From: Gemmatimonadota bacterium
GTDB taxonomy: Bacteria; Gemmatimonadota; Gemmatimonadetes; Gemmatimonadales; GWC2-71-9
Length of the DNA: 64,000 nt
Assembly: GCA_029862925.1 (NCBI GenBank)
Contig: JAOTWJ010000004.1
Coordinates: forward strand, 1 to 64,000
Direction of reading: 5' to 3'
In this document: piece after piece, positions 53,816-62,369 of the stretch
Layout of the letters: each line of letters starts with the position of its first letter
How positions within the stretch are numbered: position 1 is the first letter of the stretch
Translations under genes and position numbers: made by a program
The notes under the pieces: generated by a model
Seen by the model: only the letters and a program-made list of their open reading frames with translations
Databases searched by the model: none
Told to the model about the DNA's origin: nothing

Positions 53816-54808
53816 TCAGCAGGCGGCGAGTAATGCGTCCAGCGGCTTGAGCTCGGCTTCCGCACCGAGTTCCTGGAACCGCGCGCGCGCGGTCTGCGCC
53901 ACGTCCCGCGCCTCGTTCGCGCGTCCCAGCTTGCGAAGCAGATGGGCCAGATCGCGACCGGCCTGCGCGGCCAGTAACGGACGCTCGAGCACTTCGGCAC
54001 GTTCGAGCACCTTGCGCAACGTCGTCTCCGCCGCGCGCGGGTCACCGAGCGCGGCGAGCGCGCCGGCGAGGACCCGGAGATCCTCGGCCTCGCGCACCAC
54101 ATCCCCCAGGCGGCGGTGCGCTTCGAGCACGGCCTCGATCTCCCGCCGCGCCACCTGCGCCTCGCCGTCGAGCAACCGATACTCCGCCCGACCCGCGCGG
54201 GCCTGCGCGGCGAGCGTCAGATCGCCCGCCGCCTCCGCCTCCTGCACCGCGTTGTCGGCCGTTTCGCATGCCGCCTGCAGATCGCCCTGATCCGCGTAGA
54301 CCTTGGCGAGGTTGTGCAACGCCTCCGCCACGCCCTGCCGGCTCCCGACCTGCTGGAACGCCGCCACCGCCATCGTATAGGCTCCCAACGCCTCCGCGTA
54401 CCGGCCCTGCATCGCATGGACGATGCCGATGTTGTTCGAGCACCGGCCCAAGGTGGCGTCGTCCCCTTCCCGTTCCGCCAATGCCCGGGCACGCGCGAAG
54501 TGCAGCTCCGCCTCCTGCACCCGTCCCGCCTCCAGCGCGATGGCCCCCCGCGCATTGGCGGCACGCGTTTCGATGGCGCTGTCACTGCGCTGCCGGGCGC
54601 GATCGAGCGCGATGCCGACCCAGTGCTTGGCCGTCGTGTGCGCCCCCAAACGCCCGTGGGCGATGCCGCACAGCAGGGCGAGCGTGGGCGACTCCGCCAG
54701 CTCGGTCTCCTCTCGAGCGGCGAGATACTCGAGCAGAGCGGCGTACTGCCCCGACTCGGCGAGCTGATTCGCGTGGGTGAGCATCCGCAGCGACCTCCGG
54801 GCGCTCAT
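53816..54808 (-). CDS. TPR-repeat protein
   Basis: The ATG at 54808 lies just past the upstream stop (54814), consistent with coupled translation. About 330 residues, made almost wholly of helical TPR pairs (LTHANQLAESGQYAALLEYL; NNIGIVHAMQGRYAEALGAY; HNLAKVYADQGDLQAACETA; RDLAHLLRKLGRANEARDV). No catalytic domain or signal peptide. It resembles the TPR blocks of LuxR/MalT-type or SARP regulators but has no DNA-binding part, so it is probably a scaffold partnering another protein. Confidence 0.78.
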   Translation of the reverse strand: MSARRSLRMLTHANQLAESGQYAALLEYLAAREETELAESPTLALLCGIAHGRLGAHTTAKHWVGIALDRARQRSDSAIETRAANARGAIALEAGRVQEAELHFARARALAEREGDDATLGRCSNNIGIVHAMQGRYAEALGAYTMAVAAFQQVGSRQGVAEALHNLAKVYADQGDLQAACETADNAVQEAEAAGDLTLAAQARAGRAEYRLLDGEAQVARREIEAVLEAHRRLGDVVREAEDLRVLAGALAALGDPRAAETTLRKVLERAEVLERPLLAAQAGRDLAHLLRKLGRANEARDVAQTARARFQELGAEAELKPLDALLAAC

Positions 54809-54813
54809 CGGGT

Positions 54814-55485
54814 TCACCACGAAACGGCGTATCCCGAGAAACTGGTGAGCGACGCGAGGAAGTAGCGATTCTCCCACGAGTGGAGCGCTGGCTGCCGATC
54901 CCACGCGGCGCCTGCCTGGCTCTGATGCCAGAGGGCGAGTCTGGTCGCCCCGATCAGGTTGTCCGCCGCGTCCACGTCCCCGTCTCCATCGAGATCCAGG
55001 ATGGCTCCACTGTACCAGACCTCGAGCGTGACCGGACTCGACGGGTTGAAGACCAGTCCGGTGGGGGCGAACCGCGCCACGACGTAGTCGCGGTCAAGGG
55101 TGACGGTGATGAGCACCGAATCCCCGACCGCGATTGCCGTCCCGTTGGGGAGCGTGGACAGACCGTCGGCCGGCACGAAGACGCGCAGGAACCGCGCCGC
55201 CCGTGACCTCCGATCGGCGTCATCCTCGTCACCCCGGCTCGGCGTCGTCTGATACTCGCGGTAGTAGACCAGCGCCGAACGTGACTGCCCGCGTACCGCC
55301 CAGAAGCTGATCTGATACGTGTCCAGACCCGCCCCGTGACGCAGCGGCGTGAGGGACTGCCCCGTCGTGCTGCTCAAGTGCAGTGGCGAGTCCCGCGGGG
55401 CCAAGGGCGGTCCGGTGGGCTCCGAGCACCCTGCGAGTAGCAGGACTCCGGTGACCGCGCTGGCCAGGAATCTCCGATACGACAT
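54814..55485 (-). CDS. Lipoprotein with dockerin-like Asp-rich loop, function unknown
   Basis: The ATG at 55485 follows CGGAGGAG and gives a lipobox (VTGVLLLAGC). About 223 residues. The first half is an Ig-like or jelly-roll region. Near residue 155 a calcium-type loop appears: ILDLDGDGDVDAADNLIGA, the D-x-D-x-D-x-D pattern seen in dockerin and EF-hand-like units. Only one such loop is visible. No enzyme motif. It is probably co-transcribed with the TPR gene downstream. Confidence 0.7.
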   Translation of the reverse strand: MSYRRFLASAVTGVLLLAGCSEPTGPPLAPRDSPLHLSSTTGQSLTPLRHGAGLDTYQISFWAVRGQSRSALVYYREYQTTPSRGDEDDADRRSRAARFLRVFVPADGLSTLPNGTAIAVGDSVLITVTLDRDYVVARFAPTGLVFNPSSPVTLEVWYSGAILDLDGDGDVDAADNLIGATRLALWHQSQAGAAWDRQPALHSWENRYFLASLTSFSGYAVSW

Positions 55486-55767
55486 GGTCTCCTCCGTGCC
55501 GGCAATCGGCATCTGTGCTCGGCTCCTTCGCTCGACGTCGTTCGCCACGTTGTCCGTGGCCGTGGCGCGCATCCCCAACCGGAGGCGCCAGGGCGGAAAC
55601 GGTCAGATCCGTTCACCGGTCGTGAATTGCATCTCCCGTACCCGGGCCGGAACGCGGTGTCCAACTGTCAGGGTGGCTTGGAGTTGGGGGTGTTTGAGGA
55701 CGCACCGCGCTGGCGCGGAGTCACCGCGCGGGCTGGGACGACTCGTACCAGTTCGGTGCAGATCGAC
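55486..55767. other. Intergenic stretch without a supported gene
   Basis: About 280 bases between the lipoprotein start and the end of the enhancer-binding-protein gene. Open frames here are shadows with Arg/Ser-rich composition. It should contain the promoter of the lipoprotein and the terminator of the regulator. No clear hairpin was found by eye. Confidence 0.4.
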
Positions 55768-57117
55768 TCAGGCGTCCTGGGGATCCGGTTCCGCCAGGAG
55801 CCGGCGCAGGCGACGCCGGGAGATCCGCAGCCGGCGGGCCGCCTCACTGCGGTTGCCGCGGCAGAATTCCACGGTGGCGCGCGCGGCCGCGCCCGCGATG
55901 TCGTCGAGGGGCGCCGGGAACGGGAGCGGACCGTTGGCCGTCGGCGGCACGGGCTGCTCCGGCACGAGTTCCGAAAGGCTCAGCTCACCTGGCGGCGAGA
56001 GCAGCAACGCCCGCTCAACGGCGTTCCGCAGCTCGCGAACGTTGCCCGGCCAGGCACTGCGGAGCAGCGCCCGTTTGGCGTCGCTCGTGAGCGGCGGGAC
56101 CGGCAAGCCACGTTCCCGCGCGAGCCGTTCCAGCAGCGTCTCCGCGATCACCACCACGTCATCCCCGCGTTCACGCAATGGGGGTAGGCGAAGCACCACG
56201 ACGCCCAGTCGGTAATACAGGTCGTGTCGGAAGGCCCCACGCTTGATGGCGTCCTCCAAGTTTTCGTTCGTCGCGGCCAGGATGCGCACGTCGACGCGCC
56301 GCGCCTTGGTACCACCGACGCGCCGGATTTCGTGGTCTTCGAGCACCCGCAGCAGCTTGCTCTGCAGATCCGGGGCGAGCGTGCCGATCTCGTCCAGAAA
56401 CAGAGTCCCCCCATCCGCCACTTCGAAGAGACCCGGCTTGGCGACGTGGGCGTCCGTGAAGGCTCCGCGCTCGTGGCCGAACAACTCCGACTCGATGAGG
56501 TGCGAGGGCAGCGCGGAGCAGTTGACGGGAACAAAGGGCCCGACGCGCCGCATGCCGCCTTCGTGGATGGCCCGGGCCAGCAGCTCTTTGCCAGTCCCGG
56601 TCTCGCCGACCAGCAGAGCCGTCGCGTCGGCATGGGGCAGCAGCCGCGCCGCGCGGTTCAACAAGCTCTTGAACGCGGGGCTCCCTCCGACGAGCCGTTC
56701 GAAGGCCGCAGCGGCGATACCCGCCAAGGCCGCAGACTCCCGACTGACGGCCTGTCGCGAGCGAGCAACGGCCGCGCCCACCGCGTTGCGGAGCAGTTCC
56801 ACGTCCTCGGGCACGGCGAAGTAGTCGCGCGCACCCGAATGCACGATCTGCGCGGTGATCCGCCGTCCGGGATCCGCGCCGACGACGAACACCGGCAGGC
56901 CGAGCGGCACCTCGTGCCGATCGAGCCAGTCCAGCGCTTCACGCTCCATTCCCCCGGCCGCGACGACGACCGCGCTGAGTTCCGGCGGAAAGCCATGAGC
57001 GTTGTCGGGTCCGCTCAGGCGCAAGGTAACGCCCAAGTCGCTCGCGAGATCCTTCCACAGATCCGCGAACGAGTCGGACAACTCGACGACCAGCAGGGCA
57101 GCGTCAGCCAACGGCAC
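55768..57117 (-). CDS. Sigma-54 enhancer-binding protein (NtrC-like) with pseudo-receiver
   Basis: The GTG at 57117 opens an NtrC-like layout of about 449 residues. Residues 1-120 have a receiver-like fold but lack the phosphoacceptor Asp: the equivalent strand reads [10 protein letters not shown]. The AAA+ domain (about 140-375) has Walker A GETGTGKE (171-178), Walker B LFLDEIG and R-fingers. The sigma-54 contact loop reads GAFTDA at 218-223 instead of the standard GAFTGA. A Fis-like helix-turn-helix ends the protein ([20 protein letters not shown]). It is divergent from the HD-GYP-like gene, whose upstream DNA has a -24/-12 promoter. Confidence 0.88.
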   Translation of the reverse strand: MPLADAALLVVELSDSFADLWKDLASDLGVTLRLSGPDNAHGFPPELSAVVVAAGGMEREALDWLDRHEVPLGLPVFVVGADPGRRITAQIVHSGARDYFAVPEDVELLRNAVGAAVARSRQAVSRESAALAGIAAAAFERLVGGSPAFKSLLNRAARLLPHADATALLVGETGTGKELLARAIHEGGMRRVGPFVPVNCSALPSHLIESELFGHERGAFTDAHVAKPGLFEVADGGTLFLDEIGTLAPDLQSKLLRVLEDHEIRRVGGTKARRVDVRILAATNENLEDAIKRGAFRHDLYYRLGVVVLRLPPLRERGDDVVVIAETLLERLARERGLPVPPLTSDAKRALLRSAWPGNVRELRNAVERALLLSPPGELSLSELVPEQPVPPTANGPLPFPAPLDDIAGAAARATVEFCRGNRSEAARRLRISRRRLRRLLAEPDPQDA

Positions 57118-57156
57118 CTCTCCAAGGCAACTGGTCCCTTTTGTACCATCTAGCAC

Positions 57157-57173
57157 GGACCGTACCACGGTCC
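57157..57173. promoter_or_regulatory. Perfect inverted repeat between the two divergent genes
   Basis: GGACCGT, three bases, ACGGTCC. It lies 63-79 bases upstream of the GG of the -24/-12 promoter, in the range where an enhancer-binding protein would bind, and just upstream of the regulator's own start. It could be the activator site or an autoregulatory operator. Another imperfect inverted repeat, TGGTT with AACCA, follows at about 57204-57222. Confidence 0.4.
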
Positions 57174-57234
57174 AACCCACTCCGCGCTGCGCGCAAAGTC
57201 AACTGGTTCAATCTGTTAACCAAGCTCGCGCAGA

Positions 57235-57250
57235 TGGTACCGGGGTTGCG
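57235..57250 (+). promoter_or_regulatory. Sigma-54-type -24/-12 promoter
   Basis: TGGTACCGGGGTTGCG has GG at 57236-57237 and GC at 57248-57249, exactly ten bases apart, as sigma-54 promoters need. It also has the TTGC around -12. It points at the HD-GYP-like gene, whose GTG lies at 57312 with AAGGAG five bases before it. Transcription would start near 57261. Confidence 0.65.
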
Positions 57251-57311
57251 CTCCTTCCCAACGGCGAACGTAGTCGCGGCAACGCCACAGCGATAGGACG
57301 AAGGAGCCACC

Positions 57312-58253
57312 GTGTCCAACGTAAGTTGTTTTCCCGCAAGCGCTGTCACGAAGGTCACCGGCGGGCCGAGCGACCCGATCGGGAGCGCTGATGGGGTAAG
57401 CAACCTGGGCCGATTCGACCCAACCGCGCCAGCGGCGGCGAGAACGTTCGCCGCTGTCATGCGCGCGCTCGTGGGTGCGTTGGACGCCAAGGATGCCGAC
57501 ACCTGGCAGCATTCGTCCCGCGTGTCGGCGGTGTCGGTCGCGATGGCGCGTGTCCTCGGATTGGACGACCGGATGCAGTCGGAACTACGGATTGCGGGCG
57601 AGCTGCATGACGTGGGGAAGATCGGGGTACCGGTGGAGTTGCTCCGCCGCCCGGGCCGCCTCACGGCGGCCGAGTACCGGGCTGTGTTGCTCCACACGGT
57701 GATCGGGGAACGAATGCTCCGGCCGCTGATGCGCCGCCATCCGCAGGTGCTCCAGGCGGTGCGTTCCCATCACGAGCGCTTCGCAGGCGGGGGATTCCCG
57801 GACGGCCTCCACGGTTACGCGATCCCGCTCGCCGCGCGCATCGTTGCCGTCGCCGACGCCTTCGACGCGATGACGTCGTCGCGCCCGTATCGAGCCGCGT
57901 TAGGCGTGACCGCCGCCGTCCGCGAACTGCGCGCCAGCGCGGGCACGCAGTTCGACCCCGCCTGCGTGCGCGCGCTGCTGATCGTGCTTCGGGTGCAAGG
58001 CCGCGTCGGGCGGCCACGCGCAGTCCCGACGCGGCGCGCGACGCGCTGCGGAGAGCCTCGCCCACGGCGCGGGATGATGAGCGTGGCGGCTAGGGGACGG
58101 AGGGCACGGTGGCTGTCCGGGCCCGCCCGCGCGGACCCCGACTGGCGGCGCCCGCGCTGGCTGGCGTCGGACCACCGGCGCCCAAGCGCGGCCACGCCCT
58201 GCATTGCCGCACCTGCACGGGCGGGTCCACATTGCAGGCGTGGCGCCTCCTGA
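57312..58253 (+). CDS. HD-GYP-like phosphohydrolase domain protein with long basic tail
   Basis: GTG start after AAGGAG. Residues about 40-215 form an HD-GYP-like domain: the HD in AGELHDVGKIGVPVELL, the paired His in RSHHERF and AVADAFDAMTSSRPYR. Intact HD-GYP enzymes break down cyclic-di-GMP. Here the key DGxGYP segment reads AGGGFP, so the first Asp and the Tyr are changed and activity is uncertain. After about residue 225 the protein becomes an Arg/Pro-rich tail of about 85 residues unlike the family, perhaps from a lost stop or frameshift. The last 14 bases overlap the DDAH-like gene. Confidence 0.75.
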   Translation: MSNVSCFPASAVTKVTGGPSDPIGSADGVSNLGRFDPTAPAAARTFAAVMRALVGALDAKDADTWQHSSRVSAVSVAMARVLGLDDRMQSELRIAGELHDVGKIGVPVELLRRPGRLTAAEYRAVLLHTVIGERMLRPLMRRHPQVLQAVRSHHERFAGGGFPDGLHGYAIPLAARIVAVADAFDAMTSSRPYRAALGVTAAVRELRASAGTQFDPACVRALLIVLRVQGRVGRPRAVPTRRATRCGEPRPRRGMMSVAARGRRARWLSGPARADPDWRRPRWLASDHRRPSAATPCIAAPARAGPHCRRGAS

Positions 58254-59064
58254 CCTAATCGCGATCGTCCGCCCCCCCAGCGAGGCCCTCGCCCGTTGCG
58301 AGGTGACCCATGTCGCGCGGGAACCGATCGACATCCCCCGCGCCCGATCCCAGCATGCGACCTATGTCGCGACCCTCGGTGACCTCGGGGCCGCGGTAAC
58401 CGTCCTGCCACCGGAGCCGGACCTGCCCGACGCCGCGTTCGTGGAAGACGTCGCGGTGGTGTTCGACGAGGTGGCCATGATCACGAATCCCGGGGCGGCG
58501 TCCCGCCGTGCCGAAGTGGAATCGGTGGCAGCGGCACTGGTGGGACACCGGTCCCTCGAGCGGATGCAGGCGCCGGCGACGCTCGACGGCGGAGACGTGC
58601 TGGTGATCGGGCGCTCGGTGTACGTGGGGCGCTCCACCCGGACGAACGCCGAGGGGATTGCATGGCTTCGGACGCGGCTCACGCCCCTCGGCTATGCAGT
58701 TTCCGCCGTGGAGGTGCATCACTGCCTCCACCTCAAGTCCGCGTGCTCCTACCTCGGGCGCGGCCTCGTGCTGGCCAACCCCCGCTGGGTGGACGTCGGC
58801 GTCTTTCAGGACTGCGAGGTGATCGAGGTGGCGGCCACGGAACTGCGGGCCGCCAACACGTTCCGCGTGGGTGACACGCTCGTCATGGCCGACGGGTTTC
58901 CCGCCACCCGCGCGGTGATCGAGGCCCGGGGGTTCGCGGTTCGCACCGTTGACCTCTCCGAGCTGCAGAAGGCCGAAGCGGGCGGGAGCTGCCTGAGCCT
59001 GGTGTTCTGGAGCGGCTGCGCGAACGGGACGCTCGGCCAGTGCCCGCCCCGCACTCCTGCGTAG
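58240..59064 (+). CDS. Dimethylarginine-dimethylaminohydrolase-like enzyme
   Basis: The GTG at 58240 gives 274 residues, close to characterised DDAH. The fold is the amidinotransferase beta-propeller. Catalytic positions look intact: DLPDAAFVEDVAV, ATLDGGDVLVIG, His164 in CLHLKSACSYL and Cys251 in AGGSCLSLVFWSG. DDAH hydrolyses methylated arginine to citrulline and methylamine. Relatives include arginine deiminase and ornithine-making enzymes, so arginine itself is an alternative substrate. It overlaps the end of the HD-GYP-like gene and is followed 8 bases later by an unknown gene. Confidence 0.85.
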   Translation: MAPPDLIAIVRPPSEALARCEVTHVAREPIDIPRARSQHATYVATLGDLGAAVTVLPPEPDLPDAAFVEDVAVVFDEVAMITNPGAASRRAEVESVAAALVGHRSLERMQAPATLDGGDVLVIGRSVYVGRSTRTNAEGIAWLRTRLTPLGYAVSAVEVHHCLHLKSACSYLGRGLVLANPRWVDVGVFQDCEVIEVAATELRAANTFRVGDTLVMADGFPATRAVIEARGFAVRTVDLSELQKAEAGGSCLSLVFWSGCANGTLGQCPPRTPA

Positions 59065-59072
59065 ACTCGATC

Positions 59073-59975
59073 ATGTCCGCCACAGGCTTCTGCATCGGCA
59101 TCGACCGCCGTAACACCAACCGAGTCCGGCGGTGGTTCCGGACCCACCCCCAGCTTCCTCCGAACAACCTGACGGTTGATTCGATGACCGTGCCGTCGGG
59201 GCCGGCCAGCCTCAAGACCCTCCTCCAGGCCATGCTGGCGTCCGCTTCGCGGAGCTTCGCGGTCGTATCGCATGGCGAGACACGCGGGTTCTTCTGGCCC
59301 CTGGTGCCCGGAGGCGCGGTATCGTCGCTGGCTTCGTCGCTCGACCGCCTCATGCAGATCGCCGACGGCGCCGGCACCCGGGCACCGGGCCAGATCCAAG
59401 ACCGCGACCGGACGTACCTCCAGCTCAACGATGCGCGGATCGGTGAGCTGCTCCAGCTCATGCGCCGGATCCGCGCCAAGCACATCGACCAACTGGAATT
59501 CCGGTCATGTATCATCGGGCGCGAACTCGCGGTGGCACGGACCATCCGACAGTTCTTTGGCGCGCGGCGCCTCGGTGCCCCTCAGCTGTTCAACCAGTTC
59601 GGCGCAGGGTCGTTCACGATCGCCACCACTCCCGCGGCGCGACACCGCTCGAGTTCCTGGCGGGTCTACCAATACGATGTGCATCCAGGGGTGGTCCACG
59701 CGTGCGTGAAGCCGCAGGCCGCGTCGACCCCCGGCCTGGTGAAGATCGACGAGATGGCGGTGTACGCGGACAGCCTGCGGACCGCCGGCCTGTGGGTGCG
59801 GGAGTATCTCGCGCCGAACGCCTCGTACCCGTCGGGCGGCGGGATCCCCCTGCACATGATGTTCGGCCGGCCGCCGGTCGGCGGCGACCCCCTCTTCGCT
59901 GCCACGCCGGAGCCGGAGCTCGCCTGGCCGATGACGAATCTCTACAAGGACCGGATCCGGTACGTCTTCGGCTAA
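59073..59975 (+). CDS. Unknown protein with possible caspase-like His/Cys pair
   Basis: About 300 residues from the ATG at 59073, no signal peptide or membrane helix. I recognise no family by name. A hydrophobic strand leads to a His-Gly (SFAVVSHGETRGF, His67). About 79 residues later a second strand leads to Ser-Cys (IDQLEFRSCIIGRELAV, Cys146). This strand-HG then strand-C spacing is what clan CD peptidases (caspase, CHAT, clostripain folds) show. The C-terminal half is Pro/Gly-rich with GGGIPLHMMFGRPPVGG. A peptidase role is a hypothesis from pattern only. Confidence 0.6.
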   Translation: MSATGFCIGIDRRNTNRVRRWFRTHPQLPPNNLTVDSMTVPSGPASLKTLLQAMLASASRSFAVVSHGETRGFFWPLVPGGAVSSLASSLDRLMQIADGAGTRAPGQIQDRDRTYLQLNDARIGELLQLMRRIRAKHIDQLEFRSCIIGRELAVARTIRQFFGARRLGAPQLFNQFGAGSFTIATTPAARHRSSSWRVYQYDVHPGVVHACVKPQAASTPGLVKIDEMAVYADSLRTAGLWVREYLAPNASYPSGGGIPLHMMFGRPPVGGDPLFAATPEPELAWPMTNLYKDRIRYVFG

Positions 59976-60089
59976 TCGCGCACTGATTCCACCGCGTCAC
60001 CCTGGCCCTGACCCCGGCCCCGGCTCGCGCCCTGGCCGACTCTCCCCTCCGACCGCTATCGTCAGGTTTCGCTCCTCTCGGAGCGGCCC

Positions 60090-62294
60090 ATGGCCGACCA
60101 GCTGCCTTGCCCCAACGGACGCGCGCACGACAACGCTCGCACACCAGGAATCGGGCATCGCCACGTCACGTGGCGCGCGGCCGGGCTGATCGCTCTCGCG
60201 ATGTTGGCGCTGCCGCCAACCGCCGCCGCGCAGACCGACACCACCGTGGACCTCGAGCGGCTGCGCGCCGACGCGCGGGCGTACCCCGACAGTTTCCCCG
60301 TCGTATTCGCCCTCGGCCGTGCCCTGGCCCGGCGGGCCACGGAACTGGAAAAGGACTGGCCGCAGCGGCAGGAAGCCCGGAAGGTGCTCGATGAAGCCTT
60401 CCGCCTCCGACCAAACGACCCGCGTCCGTTTCTCGAGATCGGCCTGCTCTTGCGGAAGCAGGGGCTGCGCCAGGACGCCACCCGCGTCTTGCAGCGCGCC
60501 GAGGAGCGCGCCGCGGCCGCTGACGCCACGCTCGATCCGCGCGACGCGGCCGAGATCCACCATCAGCTGGCCCTGATCCATGAGGTCTGGTGGGAGGACG
60601 CTGAACACTTGGGCCTCCTCTCCGCCGATTTCACGCGCAGCAGCTGTCCCGGACTCGTGTGGCTCAACGAGGCCTCCGAGCCCGCGCCACCCACGTCGCC
60701 GCGGGCCAACCTCCTGGCGTACAACGTCATCTGTCCCACGGTGTTCGATGAGGTGATGCAGTATTGGGTTCCGTTGGACGCCGGCGAGGCCGACTACGTG
60801 ACCATGGTGGAGCATTTCCGCGCGGCGGTCCGGCTCGACCCCACCCGGACCGATGCCGCGGTCCGGCTGCTGCGCCACCTTGCGTCCGCCGGCAGGTGGG
60901 AGGAGTACCTCGCGGTGGCCGAGCCCCTTGCCCGCCGACTGCCGACCGATCCGTACGTCCTGCTCTTCCTGGGACTCGCCTACCACGCGATGGGGCTGGC
61001 TGAGCGGGCGGACTCCGTCCTCTCGCTCGCGCTGGAGCGCGCGGACTCCGTCACCCGCGACCACTGGCTCGCCCCCGCACAGCTCCTCCGCACCAACGAC
61101 TCTGTGACGTTCGGCCGGCTGAGCGAAGACCGGCGCGTGGTCCTTGGGGATCTGTTCTGGCGGTCGCGGGACCCCCTGTTCCTGACCGCTCAGAACGAGC
61201 GTCTCGCGGAGCACTTGGCGCGCATCGCGTACGTGGAGGTGGCGTACGGCACGCCGCAGTCGGGCGTGCGGGGCCGCTGGACCGACCGCGGGGCCGCCTG
61301 GCTGCGGTACGGCCGCCCGTTGCAGATCCGCGTCATCAGGGGCGGTACCGAGCTGATTGAGTTCTGGGACTACGGCGCGGGCACGCCCGATCTCGTGTTC
61401 GTGCGGCAGCGCACGTATCGCTACGCTCGGTACGAGGAGTACGCCGAGCAGTACGCCCGGCATGCGCGCGAACGGGTACCGGAGCTCTATGCGCCGGCGC
61501 ATCCGCGCATCATCGCGCGCATCCCCTTCCAGGCCGCGGCGTTTCGCGCGGAGGACGGAGAATCCGTCCTCGAGGTGTACGCGGCGCTCCCCGGCACGGC
61601 CTTGCGAGAGGCCGCGCACCTCGCCGACTTCGACGCCGCCGTGTTTGTCGTCACGGCCGACCTCTGGGAGCCGCGCGGCGCGCGGCGGGAGCGGCGGGCG
61701 ATGGGGAGCGCGGACACGCTGCTCGATGCCGCGTTTCCGCTCGCCCCGGGTCGCTACATCGTGAGCGTCGAGGCCGCGGCGGGAGATGTCGCCGCGCAAC
61801 GCCGCTACCAGGTAGACGTGCCGCGGTTCGGGGACTCGCTCATGCTCTCCGACCTGTTGCTGGTCGACCGGTTCGGCGCGGAGCAGGAGCAGGTCGACTC
61901 TCGCGCCGATCTCGCGCCCGTCGTCTCGCGGACGCGGGTGTTCCCGGGCGCGCAGCCGATTGGCGTGCTGTGGGAGATCTACGGCCTGCGGACCGATTCC
62001 AGCGGCGTGGCGCGCTACGCCGTCCGGGCGGAGGTGGCGGATACGAGCCAGGCCAACACCGTCGTCCAGCTGCTGCGCGAGCGGGCCGGCCGGATCGACC
62101 GGCCGACGCGCGTGGAGTGGGAAACGAGCCGGGTACCGCGGGCCGACGGCGCGGTCGTCGAGCACGTCACGCTCGATCTGCCGGACGCCAAGCCCGAGGC
62201 ATACCGGATCTTCATCACCGTCACCGACCGCCTGACGGGGCGATCGTACACGGTCCACGCGCCGTTTGCGATCTCTGAATCGAGACCGAAGTAG
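60090..62294 (+). CDS. Exported GWxTD-domain TPR protein
   Basis: 734 residues with a long N-terminal signal region (AAGLIALAMLALPPTAAAQ, about 30-48). TPR-like helices occupy about 60-330 (FALGRALARRATEL; EIGLLLRKQGLRQDATRVL; LFLGLAYHAMGLAERADSV). At about 350-430 a GWxTD domain appears in the form GRWTDRGAAWLRYGRPLQI, with the usual preceding FWRSRDP and following EFWDY. GWxTD proteins are exported and uncharacterised, frequent in Gemmatimonadota, Acidobacteriota and Bacteroidota. The rest is beta-rich. An arm-pairing hairpin follows the stop. Confidence 0.82.
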   Translation: MADQLPCPNGRAHDNARTPGIGHRHVTWRAAGLIALAMLALPPTAAAQTDTTVDLERLRADARAYPDSFPVVFALGRALARRATELEKDWPQRQEARKVLDEAFRLRPNDPRPFLEIGLLLRKQGLRQDATRVLQRAEERAAAADATLDPRDAAEIHHQLALIHEVWWEDAEHLGLLSADFTRSSCPGLVWLNEASEPAPPTSPRANLLAYNVICPTVFDEVMQYWVPLDAGEADYVTMVEHFRAAVRLDPTRTDAAVRLLRHLASAGRWEEYLAVAEPLARRLPTDPYVLLFLGLAYHAMGLAERADSVLSLALERADSVTRDHWLAPAQLLRTNDSVTFGRLSEDRRVVLGDLFWRSRDPLFLTAQNERLAEHLARIAYVEVAYGTPQSGVRGRWTDRGAAWLRYGRPLQIRVIRGGTELIEFWDYGAGTPDLVFVRQRTYRYARYEEYAEQYARHARERVPELYAPAHPRIIARIPFQAAAFRAEDGESVLEVYAALPGTALREAAHLADFDAAVFVVTADLWEPRGARRERRAMGSADTLLDAAFPLAPGRYIVSVEAAAGDVAAQRRYQVDVPRFGDSLMLSDLLLVDRFGAEQEQVDSRADLAPVVSRTRVFPGAQPIGVLWEIYGLRTDSSGVARYAVRAEVADTSQANTVVQLLRERAGRIDRPTRVEWETSRVPRADGAVVEHVTLDLPDAKPEAYRIFITVTDRLTGRSYTVHAPFAISESRPK

Positions 62295-62316
62295 TCACCG
62301 TGGCTCGAGACGCAGC

Positions 62317-62347
62317 GCCCCTGCCGGCCAGCCTGGCCGACAGGGGC
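62317..62347. terminator. Long hairpin between convergent genes
   Basis: 15 bases at 62317-62331 pair with 62333-62347 with a single mismatch. It lies between the stops of the GWxTD gene (62294) and the opposing TPR gene (62370), so it can end both transcripts. Confidence 0.75.
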
Positions 62348-62369
62348 ATTGGACCGGGCTCGACTCGGT

